DNA of 37,923 bases, from assembly GCA_029939715.1 (NCBI GenBank), contig JAOZSJ010000027.1, positions 1-37,923 of the forward strand. Reading direction: 5' to 3'. The notes beneath the pieces are model-generated. The model ran no database searches and had not been told where the DNA came from. It worked only from the letters and a program-made list of their open reading frames with translations. Within the stretch, counting starts at the first letter, position 1, and every line of letters begins with the position of its first letter. This document shows, one piece after another, positions 24,007-32,356 of the stretch. Made by a program: the position numbers and the translations under genes. The stretch is from 4572-123 sp002084545. Lineage in GTDB: Bacteria > Desulfobacterota > Desulfobacteria > Desulfobacterales > 4572-123.

Positions 24007-25527
24007 ATGAACGGTATCAAAGGCTTTGACAATGAAAAATATATTAAAGAACAAAGCGAGGCAATTCTCAAAAGAGTCGAGAAATTTGACAACAAGCTTT
24101 ACCTTGAATTCGGGGGGAAACTCCTTTTTGATTATCACGCGTCACGGGTATTACCCGGGTATGACCCAAACGTCAAAATGAGGCTCCTTCAAAAGCTGAA
24201 AGACAAGGCCGACATCCTGCTGTGCATTTACGCCGGTGATATTGAAAGAAAAAAAATCCGGGCCGATTTTGGAATCACCTATGATTCGGATGCAATGAAG
24301 CTTATCGATGACCTGAAGGGCTGGGGCATCAATGTGCTGGGGGTCGTTATCACCCGTTTTGAAAATCAGCCGGCGGCAACACTTTTCAAAAACAAACTCG
24401 AGCGGCGGGACATCAGGGTTTATACCCACAGCTATACCAAAGGATATCCAACGGATGTAGATATGATTGTCAGCAAAGACGGCTACGGTGCCAATCCCTA
24501 TATCGAGACAAAAAATCCTCTTGTAATCGTCACCGGACCCGGCCCCGGAAGCGGGAAGCTGGCCACATGCCTGTCCCAGCTCTATCATGATTATAAAAAC
24601 GGAATAGCCTCCGGATACGCCAAGTTCGAAACTTTCCCCATCTGGAACATCCCTCTCAAGGATCCGGTGAATGTTGCCTATGAGGCGGCCACTGCCGACA
24701 TCCGTGATTTCAACCTGATAGACCCGTTCCATCTGGAAGCCTACAACCAAAAAGCAGTCAACTATAACCGAGATGTGGAAGTATTTCCAGTCCTGAGGCG
24801 CATACTGGAAAAAATTACCGGAAAGGAATCCTTTTACAAATCCCCCACGGATATGGGGGTGAACCAGGCAGGGTTTGCCATCACCGACACGGCGGTCACT
24901 GACGAGGCTGCCAAGCAGGAGCTGGTCCGCCGCTATTTCAGATACCGGTGTGAATATGTAATGGGATTTACAGACAAGGAAACCGTGGAACGCGTTTACC
25001 TTTTTATGCGTGATTTCAATCTAAAAACAGATTATCGAAATGTAGTTGAGCCCGCCCGACAGGCGGCGCTGACAATCCAGGAACAAAATGGCAAAGGCGA
25101 TAAAGGCATCTACTCTGGAGCCGCCATCGAGCTGCCTGACGGTAAAATCGTGACCGGAGCCAACTCGCCGATGCTTCATGCCGCCTCCAGCGTTGTGCTG
25201 CATGCAATCAAGCATCTGGCGGGTATTCCAGCCAAAATTAAGCTGTTAACACCGGCGATCACGGATTCTATCCGAAAAATGAAAATGGATATCCTCAATG
25301 AAGAATCCGTCAGCCTGGATCTCAACGAAACTCTGATTTCCCTGAGCAACGGAGCTGCAGCTAACCCCGCGGCCCAACTGGCCCTCGAAAAACTAAAAAC
25401 GCTGCGCAACTGTGAAGTGCATACCACCCACATTCCTTCACCCGGTGATGAGGCCGGACTCAGGCGGCTTGGCGTTAATCTCACCAGCGACCCTGATTTT
25501 TCAAGCAGCAATCTCTTTATCGCGTGA
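24007..25527 (+). CDS. DUF1846/UPF0371 family protein
   Basis: This 506-residue soluble protein matches the DUF1846 (UPF0371) family end to end. The N-terminal FDNEKYIKEQSEAILKRV, the block LYLEFGGKLLFDYHASRVLPG, the phosphate-loop-like GPGPGSGKLATCLSQ, and GANSPMLHAASS near residue 390 are characteristic. Structures of members exist, but as far as I know no reaction has been established; nucleotide binding is likely from the glycine-rich loop. I start at the ATG at 24007, because AGG lies five bases upstream and the GTG two codons earlier overlaps that site. The DHH phosphoesterase follows 46 bases later and is probably co-transcribed. Confidence 0.88.
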   Translation: MNGIKGFDNEKYIKEQSEAILKRVEKFDNKLYLEFGGKLLFDYHASRVLPGYDPNVKMRLLQKLKDKADILLCIYAGDIERKKIRADFGITYDSDAMKLIDDLKGWGINVLGVVITRFENQPAATLFKNKLERRDIRVYTHSYTKGYPTDVDMIVSKDGYGANPYIETKNPLVIVTGPGPGSGKLATCLSQLYHDYKNGIASGYAKFETFPIWNIPLKDPVNVAYEAATADIRDFNLIDPFHLEAYNQKAVNYNRDVEVFPVLRRILEKITGKESFYKSPTDMGVNQAGFAITDTAVTDEAAKQELVRRYFRYRCEYVMGFTDKETVERVYLFMRDFNLKTDYRNVVEPARQAALTIQEQNGKGDKGIYSGAAIELPDGKIVTGANSPMLHAASSVVLHAIKHLAGIPAKIKLLTPAITDSIRKMKMDILNEESVSLDLNETLISLSNGAAANPAAQLALEKLKTLRNCEVHTTHIPSPGDEAGLRRLGVNLTSDPDFSSSNLFIA

Positions 25528-25573
25528 CGGAAAGGTCGAACAAACTTTAAACCTGAACTCAAGGAAAAATCAT

Positions 25574-26473
25574 ATGCGAATTGTAACCCGACCGGATTTT
25601 GACGGGGTTGTATGTGCGGCCTTGATTTCCGATGCCGAGGCCCTGGATCAACCGATTAACTGGGTTGAGCCTAGTGAAATTCAGAAAGGACAGGCGGATA
25701 TTCAAAAAGGAGACATCATCGCCAACCTTCCCTATCATACAAACTGCGCCCTGTGGTTTGACCACCATTACTCTAACACCATAAAAAACAGGTTTGAAGG
25801 ATCTTTTGAAATAGCTCCCTCCGCTGCCGGACTTGTGTACCGTTATTACCGGGGCCGATTAAAAAGAGACTACGATCTCCTGATCCGCGAGACCGACAGA
25901 ATCGATGCCGCGGATCTGACGCTGGATGAGGTACTGCATCCTGAAAAATATAACTGCGTTTTGCTCTCCATGACCATATCCGGCCGGCAAAAAGCAGACG
26001 AACCCTACTGGAACATGCTGGTCGGACTGATTCGCCGGCATGACATCGACACTATCATGACCCGAAATGAGGTAGCCGACCGCTGCAAAAAAGTTGTAGC
26101 CGCTAACTCTGAGTATAAAACCTTTCTTGAAAAATATACCCGTATGGACAAGATAGTATCGATAACCGATTTCCGTTCTCTTGACCGAACTCCGGAGGGG
26201 AATCGTTTTCTTGTCTACTCCATGTTCCCCAAAGCCGTGGTCAGCGTTCGGATCAGTTATGCGGATGAAGAGCGTCAAATGGTTGCCGTACAGGTTGGCC
26301 ACAGTATTTTCAATCGGCACTGCAATGTCAACGCAGGTAAAATGCTGGCGCGTTTTGAAGGAGGCGGTCACCCGGGAGCCGGTGCCTGCCGTTTTCACCG
26401 GGATAAAGCAAAGCAGTATATCCCGGCTATCCTGGAAATACTGCTGAACAATAAAAGATCATTTCTTGACTAA
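25574..26473 (+). CDS. DHH-family phosphoesterase
   Basis: This 299-residue protein has the DHH superfamily motifs: TRPDFDG (Asp8, Asp10) at the N-terminus, WFDHH (DHH at 63-65), RETDRIDAAD at about 106-115, and the C-terminal DHHA1-type GGGHPGAGAC at about 263-272. These residues hold two manganese ions. Family members include the NrnA-type oligoribonuclease/pAp phosphatases, exopolyphosphatases and cyclic dinucleotide phosphodiesterases. The exact substrate is not evident. The ATG at 25574 has AAGGAAA upstream; a longer in-frame extension overlaps the DUF1846 gene and is rejected. The pair with DUF1846 suggests a joint role in phosphoester or nucleotide metabolism, which is inference only. 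Confidence 0.86.
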   Translation: MRIVTRPDFDGVVCAALISDAEALDQPINWVEPSEIQKGQADIQKGDIIANLPYHTNCALWFDHHYSNTIKNRFEGSFEIAPSAAGLVYRYYRGRLKRDYDLLIRETDRIDAADLTLDEVLHPEKYNCVLLSMTISGRQKADEPYWNMLVGLIRRHDIDTIMTRNEVADRCKKVVAANSEYKTFLEKYTRMDKIVSITDFRSLDRTPEGNRFLVYSMFPKAVVSVRISYADEERQMVAVQVGHSIFNRHCNVNAGKMLARFEGGGHPGAGACRFHRDKAKQYIPAILEILLNNKRSFLD

Positions 26474-26494
26474 TAGGATTTCTTATTTTAGAAT
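26466..26494 (+). promoter_or_regulatory. Promoter of the CsgG-like lipoprotein gene
   Basis: TTGACT (26466-26471), a 17-base spacer and TAGAAT (26489-26494) each match five of six consensus bases. The -35 overlaps the last codons of the DHH gene. Transcription would start near 26501, about 46 bases before the ATG. The lipoprotein gene thus probably has its own promoter. Confidence 0.5.
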
Positions 26495-26546
26495 TACAAT
26501 TTGAATGGCTTCTAAATTATTAATTTTTATCTTTAAGGAGGAATTT

Positions 26547-27341
26547 ATGAAAAAGAGTTGGATTTATATTCTGTTGCCTCTGCTGATTTTTGCTACAGCC
26601 CCGGCATGTATGGAAAGCATGGTCAAACCTACCGCGACCACGGATACCGGAGTGGAGATGAATCTGCCTCCTTACAGCGGCCCCAAGGCCAAAGTGGCGG
26701 TAGCGAAGTTTCAATGGAAAGTGGGACAGGGCGGATCAACCACCACCATCGGATTTGGCGGGCAGACCATATCGGTAAGCAAAACACACACCGGCTATAT
26801 GACCGGGCTCAGAGACATGCTCACAACGGCCATGTGGCAAACCAAACGATTCCGGGTACTGGAGCGGCAGAATCTTGATGCACTGAAACAGGAAATGGCA
26901 CTGGGCGGCTCCGAATACAGCGACAGCAGCGGTATTAAAAAAGGCGGCGTCAAAGGAGCCGATCTGTTGATTGTGGGGGCCATTACCGGCTGGGAGCCGG
27001 CTACTTCCGGCGGAGGCGGAGGCCTGGGAGGTGGTGTGCTCGGCAAAACCACGGCCATATTCGGCGCAGTCAAGGGGGCTTTTAAAAAATCATCCATGGC
27101 CATGGATGTCCGTATCATTGACACCCATACATCGGAAATCCTGGCAGCTACCCGCGTAGAAGGTGTTGCCAAGGATGTTAACCTGGGCGCCCTGGCGGGA
27201 TTTGCAGGCGGCAGCGGCGGTATGGGCGGCGGCCTGGGCGGATTTGCCAAAACTCCCATGGAGAAAGCAATCCGTACCTGCATGTATAATGCCGTTAAAT
27301 TTCTCACCGAAAATACGCCTCAGGAGTATTATAAATATTAA
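26547..27341 (+). CDS. CsgG-like outer-membrane lipoprotein
   Basis: This 264-residue protein is preceded by a textbook AAGGAGG site. The signal peptide ends in a lipobox-like APAC with Cys21, so lipidation and export are likely. The mature part has CsgG-family features: KAKVAVAKFQWK (about 48-59), MLTTAMWQTKRFRVLERQNLDALKQE (about 92-117), GADLLIVGAITGWEP, and AMDVRIIDTHTSEILAATRVEG. CsgG forms the curli secretion pore, but many distant members are general periplasmic lipoproteins. Two glycine-rich tracts (about 152-162 and 222-236) are unusual. No curli subunit or accessory genes lie nearby, so a curli role is unlikely. The downstream spacer contains a large hairpin repeat. Confidence 0.8.
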   Translation: MKKSWIYILLPLLIFATAPACMESMVKPTATTDTGVEMNLPPYSGPKAKVAVAKFQWKVGQGGSTTTIGFGGQTISVSKTHTGYMTGLRDMLTTAMWQTKRFRVLERQNLDALKQEMALGGSEYSDSSGIKKGGVKGADLLIVGAITGWEPATSGGGGGLGGGVLGKTTAIFGAVKGAFKKSSMAMDVRIIDTHTSEILAATRVEGVAKDVNLGALAGFAGGSGGMGGGLGGFAKTPMEKAIRTCMYNAVKFLTENTPQEYYKY

Positions 27342-27350
27342 TACAAAAGG

Positions 27351-27441
27351 CTGTTAGGTTGTTTAGGCTGTAGGCTGTAGGCTGTAGGCTGTAGGGATTT
27401 AGCCTAACAGTCTTCAGCCTAACCAACCTTCAGCCTAACAG
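27351..27441. repeat. TAGGCTG tandem array within a long imperfect inverted repeat
   Basis: TAGGCTG is repeated four times without interruption at 27364-27391. The complementary unit CAGCCTAA recurs at 27415-27422 and 27431-27438. The left arm (27351-27370) pairs with the right arm (27415-27441), with a short insertion in the right arm, so the whole stretch can fold into a long hairpin. It begins 10 bases after the CsgG-like stop codon and could end transcription or shield the mRNA. The units are too short and contiguous for a CRISPR array. Confidence 0.65.
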
Positions 27442-27568
27442 TTAATGAATTGTAATCTGTTTTTGTTTCCGGTCTTCGGGTTTGGGGACCGTGACCTTTA
27501 GAATACCATCCTTGTAGATACCTTGTACTGCACATATTTCTATTTGGATTCCATCTTGCAAGTTCCAT
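27442..27568 (-). pseudogene. Internally deleted Hsp20 small heat-shock protein relic
   Basis: Read on the minus strand, an ATG at 27568 with GGAG seven bases upstream starts MELARWNPNRNM, which is the characteristic N-terminus of Hsp20-family proteins. Near the other end, in a different frame, is YKDGILKVTVPKPED followed by RKQKQITIH and a stop (27442-27444), the characteristic end of the alpha-crystallin domain. The roughly 100 codons that should lie between are missing. The ribosome site and both ends are well preserved, so the deletion may be recent. It cannot make a functional chaperone. It sits between the hairpin repeat and the promoter of the aspartate kinase gene. Confidence 0.75.
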
Positions 27569-27622
27569 GATATTTCTCCTTGTAGTCATTGTTCATTATT
27601 TTTCAAGGTTCCTCGTAGCGAC

Positions 27623-27651
27623 TTGACACTCAATCCATGTTTTTTTATACT
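27623..27651 (+). promoter_or_regulatory. Near-consensus sigma70 promoter of the aspartate kinase gene
   Basis: A perfect TTGACA (27623-27628), an ideal 17-base spacer and TATACT (27646-27651, five of six) form the best promoter in the window. The start would be near 27658, giving a leader of about 45 bases before the ATG at 27703. No leader peptide or attenuator was seen. Confidence 0.65.
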
Positions 27652-27702
27652 GCGCCCTCAATATTTCTTTAGCGCAACCCTGTATGGAAAAGGATTGAAA
27701 AT

Positions 27703-29070
27703 ATGAAAGTAATCAAGATCGGTGGAGGATGTCTGCACGGCAAAAAAACAATCGCCAGAATTCTTGACCTGGTTGAAGAAAAAGCAAAGGGCCATATCAT
27801 TGTAGTATCGGCCCTGTACGGCATCACGGACATGCTGATCGACGGCATGAGCATGGCCCTTGAAAGCGATGAGAATATTCCGGGAATTATCAGCAGGCTG
27901 AAAGCCAGGCATATGTTAATTGCCCGCTATCTGATCAATAATAAAAACGACCTTGCTGAATTCAGCCGTGAATTGAACAAAAACATCGGCAAACTTGAAC
28001 GGCTTTACTATGGTCTGAATTTCACGAGAGAAGTATCTCCCCGCCTGCATGATATCCTCAGCAGTTTTGGAGAGCGCTTCAGTGCCCGGCTGCTTACCGC
28101 CATCCTCCGAAGTCGTGGAATCAAGGCAATCTGCCGGATGCCGCATAAAATCGGCATGCTCACGGACGGTAAATTCGGAGATGCCTCCGCTGATTTGAAT
28201 CAAACCACAAAAAATTTTCAGCAGCACATCAATCCGCTGCTGAAAAAAGATACCATTCTTATTATGCCGGGTTTTTACGGGGTAAGCAAAGCCGGTGATA
28301 TAACGACTTTCGGGCGCGGCGGATCGGATTACTCGGCCGCGGTGGCCGCAGTAGCTGCAAAAGCGGAAATTCTTGAAATCTGGAAGGATGTGGACGGGTT
28401 CATGAGCGCAAACCCCAACCTGGTTCCCGCAGCAAAACTGATACCGGTCCTTTCCTACAGCGAGGCTGCGGAGCTGGCTTATTTCGGGGCAAGTATTCTA
28501 CACCCCCGTGCCATGGAACCGGTACGCAGAAAAAAAATCAAGGTTGAAATCAAAAATACATTAAATCCCGACGCCCCCGGAAGCCTGATCACCGCCCGCA
28601 GTCCGAGACACAAGAGCGTCATCAAAAGCGTTGCCCATGATACGGATATCGGCATTCTCAAGGTACATGCCTCCGGAGTTGGCGCCAGACCGGGGATTCT
28701 GGCCCTTGTGGCCGGCTGTCTGACGGAAAGCGGCATCAATATCAAATCGGTGGTCACATCTCAAACATGCATCAGCCTTTTGCTGGCCGGCAATGATCTG
28801 GAAACCGGACGGCAGGCCCTCACAGCTATCTCTCCGAGGCCCTACCGTACCATTGAGACAACGGACGACCTGGCACTCATCAGCATAGTGGGTGAAGGTT
28901 TATTTCAAAAAAAAGGTATTGCGGCGCGCTGTTTTACGGCGGTGTCGGAGGCGGGTGTCAACGTGGAAATGATATCGTTCGGACCGTCACGGGCCGCGCT
29001 TTATTTTCTGGCGAAAACTAAAGATCTGAACAAGGCGGTGAGTGGCATCCATTCCACTTTTTTTTCCTGA
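27703..29070 (+). CDS. Aspartate kinase
   Basis: This 455-residue protein catalyses the first step of the aspartate pathway to lysine, threonine and methionine, the ATP-dependent phosphorylation of aspartate. The kinase domain shows VIKIGGG at 3-9 (family usual KFGGTS), the catalytic block TTFGRGGSDYSAA at 201-213 and KDVDGF at 228-233. Two ACT regulatory domains lie at about 320-380 and 395-450 (GVGARPGILALVAGCL, then GEGLFQKKGIAARCFTAVSEAGVNVEMIS). The N-terminal loop KIGGGCL differs from the common KFGGTSV, which may place it in a divergent subfamily. The gene stands alone with its own strong promoter and converges on the ABC ATPase gene 11 bases downstream. Feedback control by an amino acid is likely, but the effector is not evident. 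Confidence 0.9.
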   Translation: MKVIKIGGGCLHGKKTIARILDLVEEKAKGHIIVVSALYGITDMLIDGMSMALESDENIPGIISRLKARHMLIARYLINNKNDLAEFSRELNKNIGKLERLYYGLNFTREVSPRLHDILSSFGERFSARLLTAILRSRGIKAICRMPHKIGMLTDGKFGDASADLNQTTKNFQQHINPLLKKDTILIMPGFYGVSKAGDITTFGRGGSDYSAAVAAVAAKAEILEIWKDVDGFMSANPNLVPAAKLIPVLSYSEAAELAYFGASILHPRAMEPVRRKKIKVEIKNTLNPDAPGSLITARSPRHKSVIKSVAHDTDIGILKVHASGVGARPGILALVAGCLTESGINIKSVVTSQTCISLLLAGNDLETGRQALTAISPRPYRTIETTDDLALISIVGEGLFQKKGIAARCFTAVSEAGVNVEMISFGPSRAALYFLAKTKDLNKAVSGIHSTFFS

Positions 29071-29081
29071 GCCGGGCAGAA

Positions 29082-29858
29082 TTATTGCAAAATCTGGCTC
29101 AGAAACAACTTGGTCCGTTCATGTACCGGGCGATGGAAAAACTCTTCGGGTGTATTTTCTTCCACAATCTGTCCCTCATCCATAAACAGAACCCGGTGGG
29201 CCACACTCCTGGCAAATCCCATTTCATGGGTCACCACAATCATTGTCATTCCCTCCCTGGCAAGTTCGATCATAACGTCCAGCACTTCCTTGATCATTTC
29301 CGGGTCAAGGGCGGATGTTGGTTCATCAAACAGCATTACATTCGGTGCCATACAGAGACTTCTGGCGATGGCCACACGCTGCTGCTGGCCGCCTGAAAGC
29401 TGGCCTGGAAATTTTTTGGCCTGCTCGGCAATATGCACCTTTTCCAGATAATACATTGCCGTTTCCTCGGCTTCTTTTTTCGGCACCTTTCTGACCCATA
29501 TCGGCCCCAGCGCCAGGTTCTCAAGAATCGTAAGGTGGGGGAAAAGGTTGAAATGCTGAAAGACCATGCCGACTTCGGCCCGGATTTTCTCGATATTTTT
29601 CAGGTTGTTGGTCAGTTCAATACCATCTACAACGATCTGGCCGCGCTGATGCTCTTCCAGCCTGTTAATACAGCGAATAAGTGTCGATTTGCCCGACCCG
29701 GACGGGCCGCAGATAACAATTCGTTCTTTTTTGCGAACCACCAGATTGATACCCTGGAGCACATGAAATTCACCATACCACTTATGCATATTGATGATTT
29801 CAATAATAGCATCACTTGACGCCATATCTTCTGCCGATATGTCTATTTTATCATTCAT
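29082..29858 (-). CDS. aapP: General L-amino acid ABC transporter, ATP-binding subunit
   Basis: This 258-residue ATPase powers polar amino acid uptake. Walker A GPSGSGKST lies at 51-59, the Q-loop in VFQHFNLFPHLT, the signature LSGGQ at 154-158, Walker B FDEP with Asp178 and Glu179, and the switch histidine in VTHEMGFARSVA. The first 17 residues are a short acidic extension (MNDKIDISAEDMASSDA). It is the last gene of the J-Q-M-P order, 25 bases after the second permease, which matches the known rhizobial aap operon. It couples two ATP to one substrate cycle at the inner face of the membrane. The symbol is by gene order and family; substrate range is not tested. Confidence 0.92.
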   Translation of the reverse strand: MNDKIDISAEDMASSDAIIEIINMHKWYGEFHVLQGINLVVRKKERIVICGPSGSGKSTLIRCINRLEEHQRGQIVVDGIELTNNLKNIEKIRAEVGMVFQHFNLFPHLTILENLALGPIWVRKVPKKEAEETAMYYLEKVHIAEQAKKFPGQLSGGQQQRVAIARSLCMAPNVMLFDEPTSALDPEMIKEVLDVMIELAREGMTMIVVTHEMGFARSVAHRVLFMDEGQIVEENTPEEFFHRPVHERTKLFLSQILQ

Positions 29859-29883
29859 AACAAATAATTCCCACCTACATTAG

Positions 29884-30978
29884 TCAATTACCCGTATAAA
29901 GTTCCCGTTCAAGCCGCCGGCTGTAATTTGACATAAAAAAGCAGCAGGTAAAATAAACTATGCCAAGAAAGATATACGCCTCCGCGGAATATCCCATCCA
30001 CTTGGGATCAGACAGAACCGACTGCGTTGTCTTCAGCACATCATACAATGCAATGATCACCACCAGGGAGGTGTCTTTAAAAGCGGAAATAAGGACACTC
30101 ACCGTCGGTGGAATAACAATTTTCAGCGCCTGAGGCAAAATGATCAACCGCATGGTCTGGTAATAATTCAAACCCAGGGATTCAGCGGCTTCGACCTGCC
30201 CCCTGGACATGCCTTGGAGCCCACCCCGAACCACCTCGGCAACATATGCGGCGGTAAACAGAATAATAGCGATCTGAGCTCGAAAAATTTTATTAAGGGT
30301 AACCCCTTCCGGTAAAAAAAGCGGGAATACGACCGATGACATAAACAAAAGGCTGATCAACGGAACACCGCGAATCAGTTCAATATAAATGACGCAAAAC
30401 ATCCGCACCACCCGCATATTAGACTGACGCCCCAGCGCCAGTATTACGCCCAGCGGATAGGCGGCCGTCAGGCCGAATACTGAAAGCATCAGCGTAAGCG
30501 GCAGCCCCCCCCACGCATTGCTCTCCACCGATGTCAGGCCGAATAGTCCGCCCTTCATCAGGAGCCCCATGACAAACAGGCCGATCATCCAGGCCCAGCC
30601 AAGGGATTTTTTCCAGTGATTACGATTCTGACTGTAAAAAAGAAGGGCAATCAGAATGATCATTGCCACCAGCGGTCGCAACTGCTGATCGTGAGGGAAA
30701 AAACCAAACGTGATAAAACGGATATTGGCGGGTATTATCGACCAGCACGCACCTGCGGAACCGCGGCATTGTTCACTCGTGGATATCCAGTGGCTGTCAA
30801 TGAATGCCCACCTGACAAATGGCGGAATGATTTGCCACATGATATAAAGCATGCCCAGGGTCATCAGGGAGTTGAGCCAGCCATTAAACAGATTGGTTCT
30901 GATCCATCCGATCAGGCCTACCTGGGCAACAGGTGGTTTTACCGGGTCATGCCGTATTTCTTTTGTCGATTTTTCCAT
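29884..30978 (-). CDS. aapM: General L-amino acid ABC transporter permease
   Basis: This 364-residue inner-membrane permease of the polar amino acid family has an N-terminal extension and several hydrophobic segments (about 33-55, 98-115, 127-145). The conserved permease core follows at about 160-360. The EAA-type cytoplasmic loop reads EAAESLGLNYYQTMRLIILPQAL, the contact site for the ATPase. A segment with two cysteines (QCRGSAGAC) lies in a predicted periplasmic loop at about 70-78. It lies between aapQ and aapP with short spacers, so it is co-transcribed. AapM and AapQ form the heterodimeric channel. The start ATG gives a basic N-terminus typical for such subunits. Confidence 0.9.
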   Translation of the reverse strand: MEKSTKEIRHDPVKPPVAQVGLIGWIRTNLFNGWLNSLMTLGMLYIMWQIIPPFVRWAFIDSHWISTSEQCRGSAGACWSIIPANIRFITFGFFPHDQQLRPLVAMIILIALLFYSQNRNHWKKSLGWAWMIGLFVMGLLMKGGLFGLTSVESNAWGGLPLTLMLSVFGLTAAYPLGVILALGRQSNMRVVRMFCVIYIELIRGVPLISLLFMSSVVFPLFLPEGVTLNKIFRAQIAIILFTAAYVAEVVRGGLQGMSRGQVEAAESLGLNYYQTMRLIILPQALKIVIPPTVSVLISAFKDTSLVVIIALYDVLKTTQSVLSDPKWMGYSAEAYIFLGIVYFTCCFFMSNYSRRLERELYTGN

Positions 30979-31015
30979 AATAAAATCTGTATTGACTGAA
31001 CATTGAACAGGAAAA

Positions 31016-32212
31016 TTATCTTTCCACCAGTTTGATCTTTTTATTATACCAGTTCATAAATGCCGATGTCGAGAGGCTGAAACACAGATAAACAGCCATA
31101 ATCAGGGCTACACCCTCTATGGCCTGGCCGGTCTGATTAATTGTGGTCCCGGCCACGGAAACAAAATCAGGATAACCGATAGCAACCGCCAGTGAGCTGT
31201 TTTTAGTCAGATTCAAAAGCTGGCTGGTCAGCGGCGGGATAATGACGCGCAGGGCCTGTGGCAGAATCACCAGATTCAGTACCTGGCCCGGTTTAAGGCC
31301 GATGGCCATGGCTGCTTCCGTCTGACCGCGACTGACCGACTGAATTCCGGCTCTCACGACTTCCGCCACAAAAGCCGCCGTATAAAAAACCAGTCCAAGC
31401 AAAAGAGCAGTGAATTCTGGAGTAATACTGACCCCGCCTTTGAAATTAAACCCCTTTAACACTGGTACATTCATAGCTAAAGGAGCGCCGGCTGTGAGCC
31501 ATGCCAAAAGCGGCAGGCCGATAAGAATACCCGCGGAAACTTTAAAAACCGGAAAGTCCTTTCCAGTTTTGTTCTGTCTTTTCCTGGCCCAGCGCCTGAG
31601 AAAATATATAATACCCGCCCCTGCAATCAAGGCAAATCCCATAATTTTGAAAGCCGGGTGATATTCAGGTATGCCGAATATCAGACCCCGGTTGCAGAGA
31701 AAAATGCCGGTAAACGGATGAATCGCCTGCCGGGGGGAGGGCAAAATTTCATAAAAAAATGCATACCAGAAAAATAGCTGCAGCAGAATCGGGATGTCCT
31801 GAAAAACTTCGATATATACAGCCGCCAGCCGTGAAACCAGCCAGTTTGTGGATAGACGTGCAACGCCGATGAGGGTCCCAAGAAAGAGCGTCAGGATAAT
31901 TCCGATAAAGGATACGATCAGTGTATTCAGTACACCGACGACAAGGGCCCGGCCATAGCTGTCGGCTGCGGAATAGGAGATGAGAGATTCACCGATTTCA
32001 AAAGACGACTCTTTTTCAACAAATCCGAAACCGGTGGCAATGGATTGTCTTTCAAGGTTGGCAAGGGTATTTGAAATAAGATAATATCCCAGCAGCCCCA
32101 CCAGAAGGATTACCCCTATCTGGTAAATAATTGACCGTTTGACGGGATCATGCCAGAAGGGAATGGCCGACTGCGCCCCCTGCTCTCCTGTTTCAGTATT
32201 TTTTATCTGCAT
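31016..32212 (-). CDS. aapQ: General L-amino acid ABC transporter permease
   Basis: This 398-residue permease, the larger of the two, has a cytoplasmic N-terminus of about 25 residues. A first membrane helix at about 30-48 precedes a long periplasmic loop. The core carries GRALVVGVLNTLIVSFIGIILTL and FLGTLIGVARLS, and the EAA loop reads TEAAMAIGLKPGQVLNLVILPQALRV. It pairs with AapM to form the translocation channel. The gene follows aapJ by 144 bases; that spacer contains two hairpins, one of them starting 18 bases before this start codon. The ribosome site is weak (CGGAAA about 10 bases upstream), which fits lower expression than the binding protein. Confidence 0.9.
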   Translation of the reverse strand: MQIKNTETGEQGAQSAIPFWHDPVKRSIIYQIGVILLVGLLGYYLISNTLANLERQSIATGFGFVEKESSFEIGESLISYSAADSYGRALVVGVLNTLIVSFIGIILTLFLGTLIGVARLSTNWLVSRLAAVYIEVFQDIPILLQLFFWYAFFYEILPSPRQAIHPFTGIFLCNRGLIFGIPEYHPAFKIMGFALIAGAGIIYFLRRWARKRQNKTGKDFPVFKVSAGILIGLPLLAWLTAGAPLAMNVPVLKGFNFKGGVSITPEFTALLLGLVFYTAAFVAEVVRAGIQSVSRGQTEAAMAIGLKPGQVLNLVILPQALRVIIPPLTSQLLNLTKNSSLAVAIGYPDFVSVAGTTINQTGQAIEGVALIMAVYLCFSLSTSAFMNWYNKKIKLVER

Positions 32213-32229
32213 TCCATGATTTCCGAAAA

Positions 32230-32273
32230 CAGGGCTGTCGGGCAGGCTTTCGATGCCGCACCCGGCAGTCCTG
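32230..32273 (-). terminator. Strong hairpin between aapJ and aapQ, possible attenuator
   Basis: Two 13-base arms (32230-32242 and 32261-32273) pair with only two G-U wobbles, and the loop contains a further GGC/GCC pairing. In the transcribed minus direction the hairpin is followed by TTTT. It could partly stop transcription or stabilise aapJ mRNA, so that more binding protein than permease is made. Confidence 0.5.
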
Positions 32274-32291
32274 ATTCTTATCTGTGCAACA

Positions 32292-32330
32292 TTTCAAAAA
32301 AACTACTCCGGATCGTTTATTTTTTTGAAA
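32292..32330. repeat. AT-rich inverted repeat after aapJ
   Basis: TTTCAAAAAAA (32292-32302) and TTTTTTTGAAA (32320-32330) are perfect 11-base complements around a 17-base loop. It lies about 27 bases beyond the aapJ stop codon, just before the GC-rich hairpin. The low GC makes the RNA stem weak, and its role is unknown. Confidence 0.4.
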
Positions 32331-32356
32331 ATATCACATATCCGTCAATCACATAT

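Noticed and set aside
25412..25573. N-terminal extension of the DHH protein
   Set aside because: It overlaps the DUF1846 gene in another frame, and the ATG at 25574 has a ribosome site and begins the conserved TRPDFDG motif.
26795..27307. Proline-rich 170-codon ORF on the minus strand
   Set aside because: It is the antisense shadow of the CsgG-like gene; its proline runs mirror the glycine tracts of that protein.
27364..27395. Possible CRISPR array
   Set aside because: The TAGGCTG units are only seven bases and contiguous, with no spacers and no cas genes.
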